Positions 26,276-35,662 of a DNA stretch of 64,000 nucleotides are shown piece by piece. Each line of letters starts with the position of its first letter. Positions within the stretch are counted from its first letter, which is position 1. Source of the DNA: Kaistia soli DSM 19436 (lineage in GTDB: Bacteria > Pseudomonadota > Alphaproteobacteria > Rhizobiales > Kaistiaceae). The stretch lies in the NCBI RefSeq assembly GCF_900129325.1, contig NZ_FQUP01000002.1, positions 512,668-576,667 on the forward strand, given 5' to 3'. The position numbers and the translations under genes are program-made. The notes under the pieces are model-generated. The model had not been told where the DNA came from, searched no databases, and worked only from the letters and a program-made list of their open reading frames with translations.

Positions 26276-27463
26276 CTAGCGTCTCCGCCAGGCGAGCACC
26301 TGCATCCCGGCGGCGACAGCCGAGAACGCCGTGCCGAGCGCACTGACCCAAAGCCAGCCGCCCACGGTCCAGGCCAGCGTTGCGCTCGCGGAGCCGACGG
26401 CCCCGCCGAGAAACATCGTGCCCATGAGGACGGTGTTCAGTCGCGCCCGCGCCGCTGGATCCAGCGAGAACACGATATGCTGGTTGGAGACGAGGGCGCT
26501 CTGGATGCCGAAGTCGAGCAGGATCACGCCGAGAACGAGACCGGGCATCGTGGTCCAGACGCCGAATACCAGCCAGGCGACGAGCGTCACGATCGCTCCG
26601 AGCACGACGACGTCGTCGGGGCCCTTTCTGTCGGCGAAGCGGCCTGCAATCGGGGCGGCGAGGATGCCGACGGCGCCGACAAGGCCAAACAGTCCGGCAA
26701 TCCCGGCGCCGAGGCCGAAGCGGGGCTCGGCGAGGTGAAAGGCGAGAATGGTCCAGAACGCCGTGAAAGCCGCGAACAGCGCCGATTGCGTCAGCGCCGC
26801 CAGGCGGAGCGGCGGGTATTGCCGCCACAAATGCCAGATCGAGCGCAGCAGCTGCGGATAGGTCAGCGTCGATTGCGCCCGGCTCTTCGGCAGGACGACA
26901 ATCATCAGGACGCCCCCGGCGACGGAGAGCGGCACGGCGAGCCAGAACATCTCGCGCCAGCCTGTCCCCGCGGCGACAAGGCCGGCAAGGGTCCGGCTGA
27001 GCAGGATGCCGGTCAGGAGACCCGCCATCACCGTGCCGACCGTGCCTCCCCGCTGCTCCGGACGGGCGAGATGGGCGGCGAAGGGCACGATCTGCTGCGC
27101 GACGGTGGAGCAGAGCCCGACCGCCAGCGACGCCAGAACCAGGAGCATGGCATTGGGCGCCAGCGCCGCAAGGGCCAGCGCAGCGGCGAGGAGCAGGAAC
27201 TGCACGACGATCAGGCGCCGGCGTTCGACGAGGTCGCCGAGCGGAACGAGCAGGAAAAGCCCCGCAGCATAGCCGAACTGCGTGGCGGTGGGGATGGCAC
27301 CGGTGAGTCTCCCGGGCAGATCCTGCTCGATCAGTGCCAGCATCGGCTGGTTGTAATAGATGTTGGCGACGGCGAGACCGGCAGCCGTCGCCATCGCGTA
27401 GGTTGCTCCGACATGGAGTTTCGATCTTGCGTTGGGATCGTCGGTGGCGCGAACAGTGGTCAT
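26276..27463 (-). CDS. MFS transporter (YnfM/drug-efflux type)
   Basis: 395-residue major facilitator with about 12 membrane helices. YYNQPMLALIEQDL in the first helix region and GDLVERRRL in the loop between helices 2 and 3 are typical of the arabinose-efflux/YnfM-like group. The ATG at 27463 follows GGAGAGG. It is an inner-membrane proton-driven exporter of unknown substrate. It lies between a FAD monooxygenase and the YdeP-like gene, all on the minus strand with gaps of 150-180 bp, so joint transcription is possible but not evident. Confidence 0.88.
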   Translation of the reverse strand: MTTVRATDDPNARSKLHVGATYAMATAAGLAVANIYYNQPMLALIEQDLPGRLTGAIPTATQFGYAAGLFLLVPLGDLVERRRLIVVQFLLLAAALALAALAPNAMLLVLASLAVGLCSTVAQQIVPFAAHLARPEQRGGTVGTVMAGLLTGILLSRTLAGLVAAGTGWREMFWLAVPLSVAGGVLMIVVLPKSRAQSTLTYPQLLRSIWHLWRQYPPLRLAALTQSALFAAFTAFWTILAFHLAEPRFGLGAGIAGLFGLVGAVGILAAPIAGRFADRKGPDDVVVLGAIVTLVAWLVFGVWTTMPGLVLGVILLDFGIQSALVSNQHIVFSLDPAARARLNTVLMGTMFLGGAVGSASATLAWTVGGWLWVSALGTAFSAVAAGMQVLAWRRR

Positions 27464-27610
27464 GGATTTTACCTCTCCAGGGAAGTCGACCGTTCGAGGT
27501 CGCTTTGCTGCGTTGATGACCACAGTGGGCCGGCGGTGCATCTCGCGACATCGGTCCTTGATTTCGCCGGGCCATACGATGGTTTGCAGGATGATCTGGC
27601 GACGCCGCCG

Positions 27611-28726
27611 CTAGCCGAGTGCGGCGCCGAGCCGCACGCCATAGGCCACGACGGCGCGGTCGATATCGAGGCGCGAGCGCTCATAGGCTGCGAGTGCCTC
27701 CGGAAGATCCGGATAGCGAACGAGCGCATCGCGAAGCGCGAAGGCATCGCCCGCGGCCTTGGCGACGCCCATCGCCGTATGCGGCCGCGCGACGAAGGCG
27801 GCGTCCCCGAGCAACGCGACGCCGTCTTCGACCATTCGTGGCGCGTTGTAATCGAAGATCGCGTGCACGAAGGGGCGCGGCTCGGCTAGGACCGCCGCGG
27901 CGAAGGCCGGCGGCAGGAGGTCAGCCGCGTCTGCATGCAGTCTTTCGACCGCCGAGCGCGGAACCTGCGGCGGCGCCAGCGAGAACGGGTGCACCTTCCC
28001 GTCAGCGTCCGTGAGAACCGACGAGAGTTCCGTCTCGGAATAGCGCCGATACCAGACCCAGTTGTAGCGGCGGCGTCCGGGCTCGACAGAGCCGTCGGCA
28101 CCTGGCACGAGATAGCCGAGGATGTGCGAGCCGGGCATTTCATAGAAGGCGAACCGTTCGAACAGCGTCTCGGCAGCCGCCGCCGGCATCGCCGCTTCAG
28201 GCACCAGGCCGCGCCAGGTGGCATAGCCGACATAGCGCGGGCGGGATTCATCGCCCGCCACAGCGGCGCGGATCCGCGAGCCGATGCCGTCCGCGCCGAT
28301 GACGAGGTCGGCGCGCTCGCCGGTGCCATCGGCATGGCGCAGGATCAGCCCGGCGCCATCGCGTTCGACCCGCTCGATGCCGACACCGCCTTGGTAACGC
28401 TCGCTCGGGATCATCGCCCTGAAGGTCCGGAACAGCGTGTCCCAAGACAGCTGCGTCTGTGGCATGCTCTGGCGCGAGAGGATTGCGCCGGTCCGATCGA
28501 GATAGATCCGCTCTTTCGCCGTTACGCCGAAACGGGCGAGATCGACCCGCCCGATCTCACGCAGCATGTCGAAGACTTCGCGCTGGGCGACGAGGCCGGC
28601 GCCTCGTCCATCGAGACCGTGGATCGATCGTTCGCGGATGGAGATGTCGAACCCTTCGCGCTGCAGGAGCGTCGTGACGAAGAGGCCGCCAATCGAACCG
28701 CCGACGACCAGAATATGGGGGGACAT
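27611..28726 (-). CDS. FAD-dependent monooxygenase (PHBH/UbiH-like)
   Basis: 371-residue flavoprotein aromatic hydroxylase family member. VVGGSIGGL at residues 7-15 is the FAD/ADP motif, GADGIGSRIR the mid-domain DG motif, and LLGDAAFVARPHTAMGVAKAAGDA the GD motif that binds the flavin ribitol. The start at 28726 begins the beta strand directly; the longer frame upstream is not homologous. It would use NAD(P)H and oxygen to hydroxylate an aromatic or similar compound. No ring-cleavage genes are nearby to name a substrate. Confidence 0.88.
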   Translation of the reverse strand: MSPHILVVGGSIGGLFVTTLLQREGFDISIRERSIHGLDGRGAGLVAQREVFDMLREIGRVDLARFGVTAKERIYLDRTGAILSRQSMPQTQLSWDTLFRTFRAMIPSERYQGGVGIERVERDGAGLILRHADGTGERADLVIGADGIGSRIRAAVAGDESRPRYVGYATWRGLVPEAAMPAAAAETLFERFAFYEMPGSHILGYLVPGADGSVEPGRRRYNWVWYRRYSETELSSVLTDADGKVHPFSLAPPQVPRSAVERLHADAADLLPPAFAAAVLAEPRPFVHAIFDYNAPRMVEDGVALLGDAAFVARPHTAMGVAKAAGDAFALRDALVRYPDLPEALAAYERSRLDIDRAVVAYGVRLGAALG

Positions 28727-28919
28727 GATTGTCTTCCGATTCAAGAATGGCGCGCGAGCGCGGCCGGGCCAGCATGGGTGTCGGTAGCGCGCGTTGGCAC
28801 GGCCGCACCGGTTAAGGGGTCGGTGAGCGATCGGCATGCCGATCGGGTATGGATGAATGGGCGATGACGGCCGCAGGCGATCGGTGCCTGCGCCCCGTCA
28901 GGGCTGGCTCGGCGATAAG

Positions 28920-30113
28920 TCAGCGCAGCAACGTCGTGTCGCCGGTTGGAATCGTTTCGATCTCGGTGCCGGAGAGCCCGGTATGGGCGGCGACCGCCTG
29001 TTCCGGGAGCGCCCGCAGCCACTTGTTCAGGGAGATTTCCTGGAAGCTCGGCGCGACGAACATCTCCAGGAAGACGAGGTCTTCATCGCCGGTATTCTCG
29101 ATGTAGTGGCCGGCCATCTTGGAGACGAAGCCAACGTCATTGGCGTTGAAATCCATCGTCCGCGCGGCTTCCTGGCCCGGAAAGACGGTCATCCTGCCTC
29201 TGCCCTTCAGCCAGTACTGCCATTCGCTGCCATTGGGATGCCAGTGCATTTCGCGGATGCAGCCCGGCCGCACTGTCACGATGGCGGCGGCGATCTTCTG
29301 CGACGCCGGGAAATTCCGAGAGTCAATGATTTTGACGCTGCCCGCTTCGCTTTGCTTGGTCGGCGTCATGGAGCCAGCCTTGAATGTGTAGCTAAGCTCC
29401 GGAGCCGGCGCGAAGCGCCTGACATCGGCGAGCTCATCGGCAAGCGACTTTGCCGGCTCCTCGCTGGCGAAGATATAGAGCGGCTCGCCCTTCGGCAGCT
29501 TCGCGATCGCTTCGGGCGGGAGACGGAAATTCCGCTCGAGGATCTCAGGCGGTGTGTGCTTCAGCCAGTCCGAGAGGAGCAGCGTGCTCTCCTCCGAGAA
29601 GTTGCCCTGGTTGAAGACGAGCAGGAATTCGCAGCCGTCGTCGCCAAGTGCCTGGATCGAATGCGGCGCGCCGGCCGGGAACAGCCAGAGGTCGCCCTCG
29701 GAAACATCGTCGATGAACATGGCGCCATCAGGTGTGAAGACGGTCACGCGGGCACGGCCGGAGAGCATGATCGCCCACTCGTCGGCAAGATGCCAATGCA
29801 ACTCGCGGAAGCTGCCCTTGGTCAATCGCATGTTGACCCCGGCCATGTCCGTGGAGATCGGCAGCTCGCGTGCGGTGACCTGATGTGTCCAGCCGCCTTC
29901 CTGAATGCGGCGATGCGTCAGATCGAAGGAATACCAGAACGGCTCGACGACACCGTGGTCGGTCGGAGGGGGGATGTCGGAATTCGGATTGAGCTGGACA
30001 AGGCGGGTGTTTCGCGGACCCGGATTGCTGGCGGAGATACCGTGTTCAGCCTTGTCGGTTTCGAGCGAGAGGGTGCCATAGAGTGAGCGCTGATCATCGG
30101 GGGATGTAGACAT
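28920..30113 (-). CDS. oxdC: Oxalate decarboxylase (bicupin)
   Basis: Mn-dependent bicupin converting oxalate to formate and CO2. The 397 residues fit the family. Cupin 1 has ELHWHLADEW (His106, His108, Glu112) and His151; cupin 2 has EMHWHPNGSEW. The active-site lid reads SEEST at 173-177, close to the SENST lid of characterised decarboxylases and unlike the lid reported for oxalate-oxidase activity, so decarboxylation is favoured. No signal peptide is seen, so it is cytoplasmic. It is the first of four minus-strand genes that end with the YdeP-like, formate-dehydrogenase-related gene. Confidence 0.92.
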   Translation of the reverse strand: MSTSPDDQRSLYGTLSLETDKAEHGISASNPGPRNTRLVQLNPNSDIPPPTDHGVVEPFWYSFDLTHRRIQEGGWTHQVTARELPISTDMAGVNMRLTKGSFRELHWHLADEWAIMLSGRARVTVFTPDGAMFIDDVSEGDLWLFPAGAPHSIQALGDDGCEFLLVFNQGNFSEESTLLLSDWLKHTPPEILERNFRLPPEAIAKLPKGEPLYIFASEEPAKSLADELADVRRFAPAPELSYTFKAGSMTPTKQSEAGSVKIIDSRNFPASQKIAAAIVTVRPGCIREMHWHPNGSEWQYWLKGRGRMTVFPGQEAARTMDFNANDVGFVSKMAGHYIENTGDEDLVFLEMFVAPSFQEISLNKWLRALPEQAVAAHTGLSGTEIETIPTGDTTLLR

Positions 30114-30566
30114 CGCTTGGTTCCGTCCTAATCGAGGTGCCAGGGTTCCTCCGGAAACCTTCGCCTGTAACGGATCAACTGAAAATAATACGGGGCCGCC
30201 ATACCGTCATGTCTTGGGATTGGCGACCCGATACCTTCGTATGAAGGCCTCGCTCTGAGGACGACGAGACTGTGCTCTTCGTTCCGCCTAATGATATCCG
30301 ACCTGTCGGCCCCGCCACTGCGCCAGGCGGTATGAACGCTCGTTGGTCGGCTCATCCGGCGCGTCAAGGCTGCCAATCATATCAAGGTATGAGGAGGTAA
30401 TCGACAGTCACTATCCGAGAGATCGTTCGGATCAATTGCAGCAAGGGCTCAAATCCTGAAGATTAGCTGGCATGGAAGCGGACGACGACCGACCGAAGAA
30501 TTCGCAAAGCCATCGGTCTCCATTCCAAATGATAGTAGTTAGCCTCTCGCAAAATGGAAAACGATC
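30114..30566. other. Intergenic region, divergent oxdC and hydrolase genes
   Basis: About 450 bases with no credible gene. It is locally less GC-rich than its flanks and must hold promoters for the oxalate decarboxylase and the plus-strand hydrolase. I see no clear operator palindrome. Confidence 0.6.
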
Positions 30567-31403
30567 ATGCCTTTCGTCACGACCAAAGACGGTGTTGAGA
30601 TTTTCTACAAGGACTGGGGTTCCAAGTCGGCGCAGCCGATCGTCTTTCATCATGGCTGGCCGCTGTCGTCCGACGACTGGGATGCGCAGATGCTGTTCTT
30701 CCTCTCAAAGGGCTACCGCGTCGTGGCGCATGACCGGCGTGGCCATGGCCGTTCCGAACAGGTGTCGGATGGTCACGACATGGACCACTACGCCGCGGAT
30801 GCCAGCGCCGTCGCAGAGCATCTCGACCTCCGCAATGCCGTGCATATCGGTCATTCGACGGGCGGGGGCGAAGTGGCCCGCTATGTCGCCCAGTATGGCG
30901 AACCGCAGGGCCGCGTCGCCAAGGCCGTCCTGGTCTCGTCTGTGCCGCCGATCATGGTGAAGACCGAGAGCAATCCGGACGGCACGCCGATCGAAGTCTT
31001 CGACGGCTTCCGCAGCGCGCTTGCTGCCAACCGCGCCCAATTCTTCCTCGACGTCGCGGCCGGCCCGTTCTACGGCTTCAACCGCCCTGGCGCCAAGGTA
31101 TCCGAGGGCGTTATCCGCAACTGGTGGCGGCAGGGCATGACCGGCTCCGCCAAGGCGCACTACGAGGGCATCAAGGCGTTCTCGGAAACCGACCAGACCG
31201 AGGATCTCAAGGCGATCAGCGTGCCGACGCTTGTCCTGCAGGGCGATGACGACCAGGTGGTGCCCTACAAGGATGCCTCGCGGCTGCAGGCGAAGCTCCT
31301 GCAGAACGCCACGCTCAAGGTCTATCCGGGTTTCCCGCACGGCATGCTGACCACGCATGGCGATGTCATCAACCCCGACCTCCTGGCCTTCATCGAGGCC
31401 TGA
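30567..31403 (+). CDS. Cofactor-free haloperoxidase-like alpha/beta hydrolase
   Basis: 278-residue member of the non-heme chloroperoxidase/arylesterase group. The oxyanion loop is HHGWPLSSDDW, the nucleophile elbow GHSTGGGE contains Ser97, the acid lies in GDDDQVVP and the His in FPHGM. HDRRGHGRS is the conserved loop after strand 4. Members act as esterases and can perhydrolyse carboxylic acids. No signal peptide. It is monocistronic, ending before a strong hairpin. Confidence 0.93.
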   Translation: MPFVTTKDGVEIFYKDWGSKSAQPIVFHHGWPLSSDDWDAQMLFFLSKGYRVVAHDRRGHGRSEQVSDGHDMDHYAADASAVAEHLDLRNAVHIGHSTGGGEVARYVAQYGEPQGRVAKAVLVSSVPPIMVKTESNPDGTPIEVFDGFRSALAANRAQFFLDVAAGPFYGFNRPGAKVSEGVIRNWWRQGMTGSAKAHYEGIKAFSETDQTEDLKAISVPTLVLQGDDDQVVPYKDASRLQAKLLQNATLKVYPGFPHGMLTTHGDVINPDLLAFIEA

Positions 31404-31439
31404 GGGCGATGGGCGCGAGATTGCGCGCCCGACACCGCT

Positions 31440-31482
31440 CCGGCCCCCGTCCCCTGCCAATCGGCAGGCGGACGGGGGCCGG
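31440..31482 (+). terminator. Two-part GC hairpin after the haloperoxidase-like gene
   Basis: CCGGCCCCCGTC at 31440-31451 pairs perfectly with GACGGGGGCCGG at 31471-31482, and an inner CCTGCC pairs with GGCAGG. There is no T tract, so termination may need Rho or the hairpin may stabilise the mRNA end. Confidence 0.6.
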
Positions 31483-31519
31483 CGCAGATCGCGGAGACGG
31501 GGGACCTTGCGGCATACCT

Positions 31520-31529
31520 ACGTATACGT
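31520..31529. promoter_or_regulatory. Palindrome upstream of the FixL-like kinase gene
   Basis: ACGTATACGT is a perfect 10-bp palindrome 31 bp before the kinase ATG, within CTACGTATACGT. It may be an operator for the LuxR-type response regulator encoded downstream, or part of the promoter. No known consensus is matched with confidence. Confidence 0.35.
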
Positions 31530-31560
31530 CCCCGCAACGCAGGCGTTTGCTAGGGTGGGC

Positions 31561-33051
31561 ATGTCATTGGCTGCGGAGGCGATCGGAACCGACGTGCGTG
31601 AACCTGTCGCCCAGCAACGATGGGTCGCCATCCCGACCACAATGGTGCTCGCCATCGCCGCCGGCTTGGCGATCTTCATTGTCGATACGTTCACGCCGCT
31701 CGATACGGCGATCGCGGCGCTCTACGGCGCGATCGTGATGCTTCTCGCCGATCGCCTGCCGAGACGGGGCATCATCCTTGCTGGCGTTCTCTGCATCGCG
31801 CTCACTTTGCTCAGCTTCTTGGCCACGCATGGCGCGAGCCTCGAGCCTTCGGCGCTAATGCGCTGCGCCGTGAGTGTCAGCGTGATCGCCGTGGTGACGC
31901 TGCTCGCGGCGCGCACCGTCGCCGCCCGCCAGTCGATGCGCGATCAGGCGGAACTGCTGGATTTGACCCACGATGCCATCGTGGTCCGCACTCTTTCAGA
32001 CGAAATCCTCTACTGGAATCGCGGCGCTGAGGACCTCTATGGATGGAGCCGGCACGAGGCGGTCGGCCAGGGGACCGACCGCGTCTTGAAGACGGATCCT
32101 CGAAGCGCGCCCGCGGACGCCGTGGAGCAACTGCTCCGCGCCGGCCGCTGGGAAGGCGAATTGCGCCGTGTGCGCCGCGATGGCAGCGAGATCATGGTCG
32201 CGGTCCGATGGGGTCTTCAGACAGACGGGAGCGGAAAGCCTGTCACCGTGATCGAGACCAGCAACGACGTCACCGGGCGGCTGGAGGCGCAGGCGGCGCT
32301 CAGAGCCGCACAGGCCGAGCTGGCCAACGTCAGCCGGGCCGTGATCGTTGGACAGTTCACGGCCGCGCTGGCGCATGAGATCAACCAGCCGCTCGCAGCC
32401 GTGCTCACCAATGGGGCAGCCGGCCTCCGCTGGCTCGATCGGCCCGAGCCCGATGTTGCCGAGGCACTCCAGACGGTGCGGCGGATCGTCGAGAACGGCC
32501 GCCGCGCAGGTGATGTCGTAGCCCGGCTGCGGGCATTGGCGCGCGGCGAAGAGCGGACGACGGCGCCGCTTGATCTCGGGGCAGTGGTCACCGATGGTCT
32601 CGCCGTCATGGAATGGGATCTTGACCAATGCGGTGTCGTTCTCGACACGCGGGTTGATCCGGCGATGCCCAAGATCTGGGGCGATCGGGAGGCGCTGCTG
32701 CAAGTGGTCATCAACCTCATCACCAATGCGGCGCAGGCCATGCAGGACATAGCGCCGCCCCGCCTCGTGACGGTCATTGGATATCCAGAATCCGTCCCTG
32801 GCGGCGCGGCCGCATGCATCGAGGTGCGCGACCGGGGGATCGGTATCGATCCGGCGCGCCTTGCCAGCATCTTCGAGCCATTCAACAATGCCCAGCCCGG
32901 CCGTCTTGGGCTGGGGCTCTCCATCTGCCGGACTATCGTCGAGGCCCATGGAGGACAGATCGATGCATCGATCAATGGTGAAGGCGGCATGACTTTCCGT
33001 TTCGTGCTGCCCGCCAGATCGGCAATCCAGCCAGAGGAGGCGCAGTCGTGA
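31561..33051 (+). CDS. PAS-containing membrane sensor histidine kinase (FixL-like)
   Basis: 496-residue kinase using the ATG at 31561. Three membrane segments occupy about residues 20-120, then a PAS domain (LDLTHDAIVVRTLSDEI to the ETSNDVTGR end), the HisKA H-box LAHEINQPLAAV near 271, the N-box NLITNAAQAM, the G1 box VRDRGIGID and LGLGLSICRTIVEAHGG. No haem-binding His region is obvious in PAS, so it is not called an oxygen sensor. It overlaps the next gene by GTGA and so is coupled to its cognate regulator. Confidence 0.9.
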   Translation: MSLAAEAIGTDVREPVAQQRWVAIPTTMVLAIAAGLAIFIVDTFTPLDTAIAALYGAIVMLLADRLPRRGIILAGVLCIALTLLSFLATHGASLEPSALMRCAVSVSVIAVVTLLAARTVAARQSMRDQAELLDLTHDAIVVRTLSDEILYWNRGAEDLYGWSRHEAVGQGTDRVLKTDPRSAPADAVEQLLRAGRWEGELRRVRRDGSEIMVAVRWGLQTDGSGKPVTVIETSNDVTGRLEAQAALRAAQAELANVSRAVIVGQFTAALAHEINQPLAAVLTNGAAGLRWLDRPEPDVAEALQTVRRIVENGRRAGDVVARLRALARGEERTTAPLDLGAVVTDGLAVMEWDLDQCGVVLDTRVDPAMPKIWGDREALLQVVINLITNAAQAMQDIAPPRLVTVIGYPESVPGGAAACIEVRDRGIGIDPARLASIFEPFNNAQPGRLGLGLSICRTIVEAHGGQIDASINGEGGMTFRFVLPARSAIQPEEAQS

Positions 33052-33704
33052 ATTCGCCTGCAAGTCGGTCCGGGGTTCCTCAGGCCGCCGCCCCGCTCGT
33101 CATCGTGGTCGATGACGATCTCGGTGTCCGGGAAGCCTTGTCGAGCCTGTTCCGTTCGGTCGGGCTTGAGGTAGCTCTGTTTGGATCCGCCGCCGAACTG
33201 CTGGCGGCCAAGCTTCCGGACAGGCCGCGTTGCTTGGTGCTGGATATCCGGCTGCCTGGAGTGAGCGGGCTCGACTTCCAGGCTCAGCTTGCAAATTCTG
33301 CGCTCGATATGCCCATCATCTTCATGACTGGCTATGGCGACATCCCGATGTCCGTCCGCGCCATGAAGGCAGGTGCAGTCGACTTCCTCACCAAGCCGTT
33401 TCGGGAGCAGGACATGCTCGATGCCGTATCGAGCGCTGTCGAAAAGGATCGGGAGGCTCGTGCCTCGGCGAAGGCTCTGGCAGGTGTCCAGACACTCTAT
33501 CAGGGACTCACGGCGCGCGAGCGGGAGATCATGGCTCTCGTGACCGCGGGATTGATGAACAAGCAGGTCGCCGGGCAAGTGGGGCTGTCGGAAATCACGG
33601 TGAAGATCCATCGCGGCAACGTCATGCGGAAGATGGGCGCTCGTTCGCTCGCCGATCTTGTCCGGATGGCCGAAGCGCTGGGGCTCGACAACGCGCGACC
33701 CTGA
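33048..33704 (+). CDS. FixJ/LuxR-type response regulator
   Basis: 218 residues with a GTG start overlapping the kinase stop, preceded by AGAGGAGG. The receiver domain holds acidic residues Asp22-Asp24, phospho-acceptor Asp66 in LVLDIRLPG and the TKPF lysine. A LuxR/GerE helix-turn-helix follows (LTAREREIMALVTAGLMNKQ, then LSEITVKIHRGNVMRKM). It would act as the transcriptional output of the adjacent kinase. A third gene with a lone receiver follows 144 bp downstream, a common arrangement in this FixL/FixJ-like group. Confidence 0.93.
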   Translation: MNSPASRSGVPQAAAPLVIVVDDDLGVREALSSLFRSVGLEVALFGSAAELLAAKLPDRPRCLVLDIRLPGVSGLDFQAQLANSALDMPIIFMTGYGDIPMSVRAMKAGAVDFLTKPFREQDMLDAVSSAVEKDREARASAKALAGVQTLYQGLTAREREIMALVTAGLMNKQVAGQVGLSEITVKIHRGNVMRKMGARSLADLVRMAEALGLDNARP

Positions 33705-33848
33705 TCGTTTTCGCCGCCCGCAAGGCGGATGAACCGATGAGCCCGGCAAACGTTGACGGAATTCAGGACTGCAGACTTCAGGCGATCATACACGAAGAAC
33801 AGAACACGGTGCTGCTCTCGGTAGTCAGCGGCGCGGAAGGATGCGGAC

Positions 33849-34238
33849 ATGACCCCGATGGAGACCCGCCGGCCAGCGTTGGTCGCGATCATCGATGATG
33901 ACGAAGCCGTGCGCGTGGGGACCGCCAGCCTCATTCGTTCGGTCGGGCTGAAGACGGCGACATTTTCCTCCGCTGAAGACTATCTGCAGTCCCCACTCCG
34001 GCCGGCCAGCGATTGCGTGATCACCGATGTCCAGATGCCGGGCATGGGCGGACTCGGCCTTCAGACCGCACTCCGGGCTCTCGGGAGTACGGTGCCCTTC
34101 ATCTTCATCACAGCCTTTCCGGAGGAGAATATCCGCCGACAGGTGGAGGAGGGCGGCGCGGTAGGGTTTTTCGCCAAGCCCTTCGACGGCGAAGCCATGA
34201 TCTCGTGCCTAAAGGCGGCCCTCGGAGGCACCGCCTGA
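33849..34238 (+). CDS. Single-domain response regulator (receiver only)
   Basis: 129-residue stand-alone receiver domain: acidic residues IIDDDE at 14-19, phospho-acceptor Asp60 in VITDVQMPGMGG, and conserved KPFDG near the C-terminus. It has no output domain, so it may compete for phosphate from the upstream kinase or relay it. Located 144 bp after the FixJ-like gene; the same kinase probably phosphorylates both. Confidence 0.9.
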   Translation: MTPMETRRPALVAIIDDDEAVRVGTASLIRSVGLKTATFSSAEDYLQSPLRPASDCVITDVQMPGMGGLGLQTALRALGSTVPFIFITAFPEENIRRQVEEGGAVGFFAKPFDGEAMISCLKAALGGTA

Positions 34239-35095
34239 TCCGAAGAGCCGGCCAGGCGCCACAAAGGCGCAGGCGGGTAGCTTGGCCGAGGTCGGCGAGG
34301 CCCCTCGGGTCGTCGCGGTTCATTGTAATTACGTCGAACTCTCGATCGATCGGTCAGCGTTGCTGCAGAGGCAAGATTTCTGATCGATGAAGGTTTCGAG
34401 TGGGGTCGACCACCTCAATCCGGGTGATCTCACAACCGAAAGCGATGCGCTCTCACTCGTTGCAACGCCATCGCCATCAACTGAGACATGCTTTGACCCG
34501 AGCGAGCAGAGCATCGTAAAGCCGTCGTTCCAATCGTCGCAAAGGGGCCGGCCTTGAATTGCGGTTGGTCGTGCCAAGGACGGCAACGGCGTCTTCGCCC
34601 GTCAGAATCTCGTCCGCGTTCTCCCCCAGTCACCTCGGATACTCGATCGTGTTGTTGCTAATCCCGACATGACGATATCGACGCTCTGGGATTGCGAGCA
34701 GATGACGTCTTGGCGCGTCACCCACCGTTCTGATTGGCCTCCTCGCCTGACATGGGGTGCGCAATACTTAAGGGTCGCCAGCAACCCCTTTATCCGCTCC
34801 TCCGGGCTGGATGTTTGACGGCCACGGAGCTTGCGTGCGCGCAGCCCTCAGCGCTGATGTACCTTTCGCCGGAGTGTGAACTCGAGTGCCAGCTTGCGCT
34901 CGCGGAGTTGGGCCGCTACCGGCGGATCGGAACGCCCCCGCCAAAGAAGCCGAAGATGTCGAGACTAATCATTCCCTCTCGCAAGCCGCCTGAAGCGAAA
35001 TGTGTAGCGATTTGAGGAACGGCGGGCCAGCCAATGTCAGAAATCGGAAAATGCCGACACATTCAGCCAGTTGCCGGCGGCGCGGAGACGTTCAG
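34239..35095. other. Gene-poor region before tRNA-Ser
   Basis: About 860 bases with only short reading frames that lack recognisable proteins or good ribosome sites. It has a less GC-rich, less coding-like texture than the surroundings. It may be decayed DNA, and its position beside a tRNA gene would fit a remnant of an integrated element, but I see no integrase, att repeat or transposase. Confidence 0.5.
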
Positions 35096-35185
35096 TGGCG
35101 GAGGGAGCGGGATTCGAACCCGCGATACGGTTTCCCGTATACACACTTTCCAGGCGTGCGCCTTCAACCACTCGGCCACCCCTCC
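35096..35185 (-). tRNA. tRNA-Ser (anticodon GGA)
   Basis: The 90-nt minus-strand sequence folds as a class II tRNA. The acceptor GGAGGGG pairs with TCCCTCC (one G-U), the D arm is TGGCCGAGTGG, the anticodon loop CTGGAAA has anticodon GGA (bases 35149-35151), a long variable arm contains ACGGGAAACCGT, and the T arm has GGTTCGAATCC. The CCA end is encoded at 35096-35098. It reads UCC and UCU serine codons. Confidence 0.97.
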
Positions 35186-35662
35186 GTCGCGCCCACGGCG
35201 CTGCCGTTGGCGTCACGCTGCGGCAAAGCCGGCTGGACGCCGTGCGGGCTGTGGAACAGCCGGCCGGACGAGCGGTGCGGTATCACGAAGCGCGGCGGCG
35301 GCGCAAGGGCGGTCGTTGCTCTGGGAGGCGGGTCTAGGGCCCAATTGGGCGGGACATCCCCCGTCCGGACTCTGTTTCCCCTCGGAGCATGCGGTGTGGG
35401 CAGCCCGCGCCACGTCTCCGACTTGCCGGAATGCGGCCACCATCCCACATATCGGCTCGTTCCTCTGGTACGACTGCACTGACGGAAGGCGGGCGATCGG
35501 CGGCACAGCTGCGCTTGAGTTCGTCGTCTCCCGACTGCCGCTGTGTTGCTGTCTCTCAAGCGTTGGCTGTGCAACTGGCGGGGCCGTTGCTTGGCCTTGT
35601 CCCGTCGATGCGGCATGATCTGCAGCGTGCGGCACATGTTGAGTGGTTCTGGAGATGTCCGG
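35186..35662. other. Intergenic region after tRNA-Ser
   Basis: About 480 bases holding the tRNA promoter side and the upstream region of a small membrane-protein gene. Open frames here show no recognisable protein or ribosome site. Confidence 0.5.

Noticed and set aside
26100-27575. N-terminal half of a 1256-codon frame continuous with the YdeP-like gene
   Set aside because: It overlaps the MFS gene in another frame and is Arg-rich without homology. The real start has AAGGAG at 26099, so this is not a fusion.
26234-27889. 551-codon plus-strand open frame
   Set aside because: Antisense to the MFS gene and its upstream region; the composition is that of a shadow frame.
31440-31482. Attenuator or riboswitch before the kinase gene
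   Set aside because: It is a simple nested hairpin after a stop codon with no alternative fold or leader peptide that I could see.
34239-35095. Small genes between the response regulator and tRNA-Ser
   Set aside because: Frames of 60-93 codons here have no ribosome sites, hydrophobic pattern or familiar motifs.
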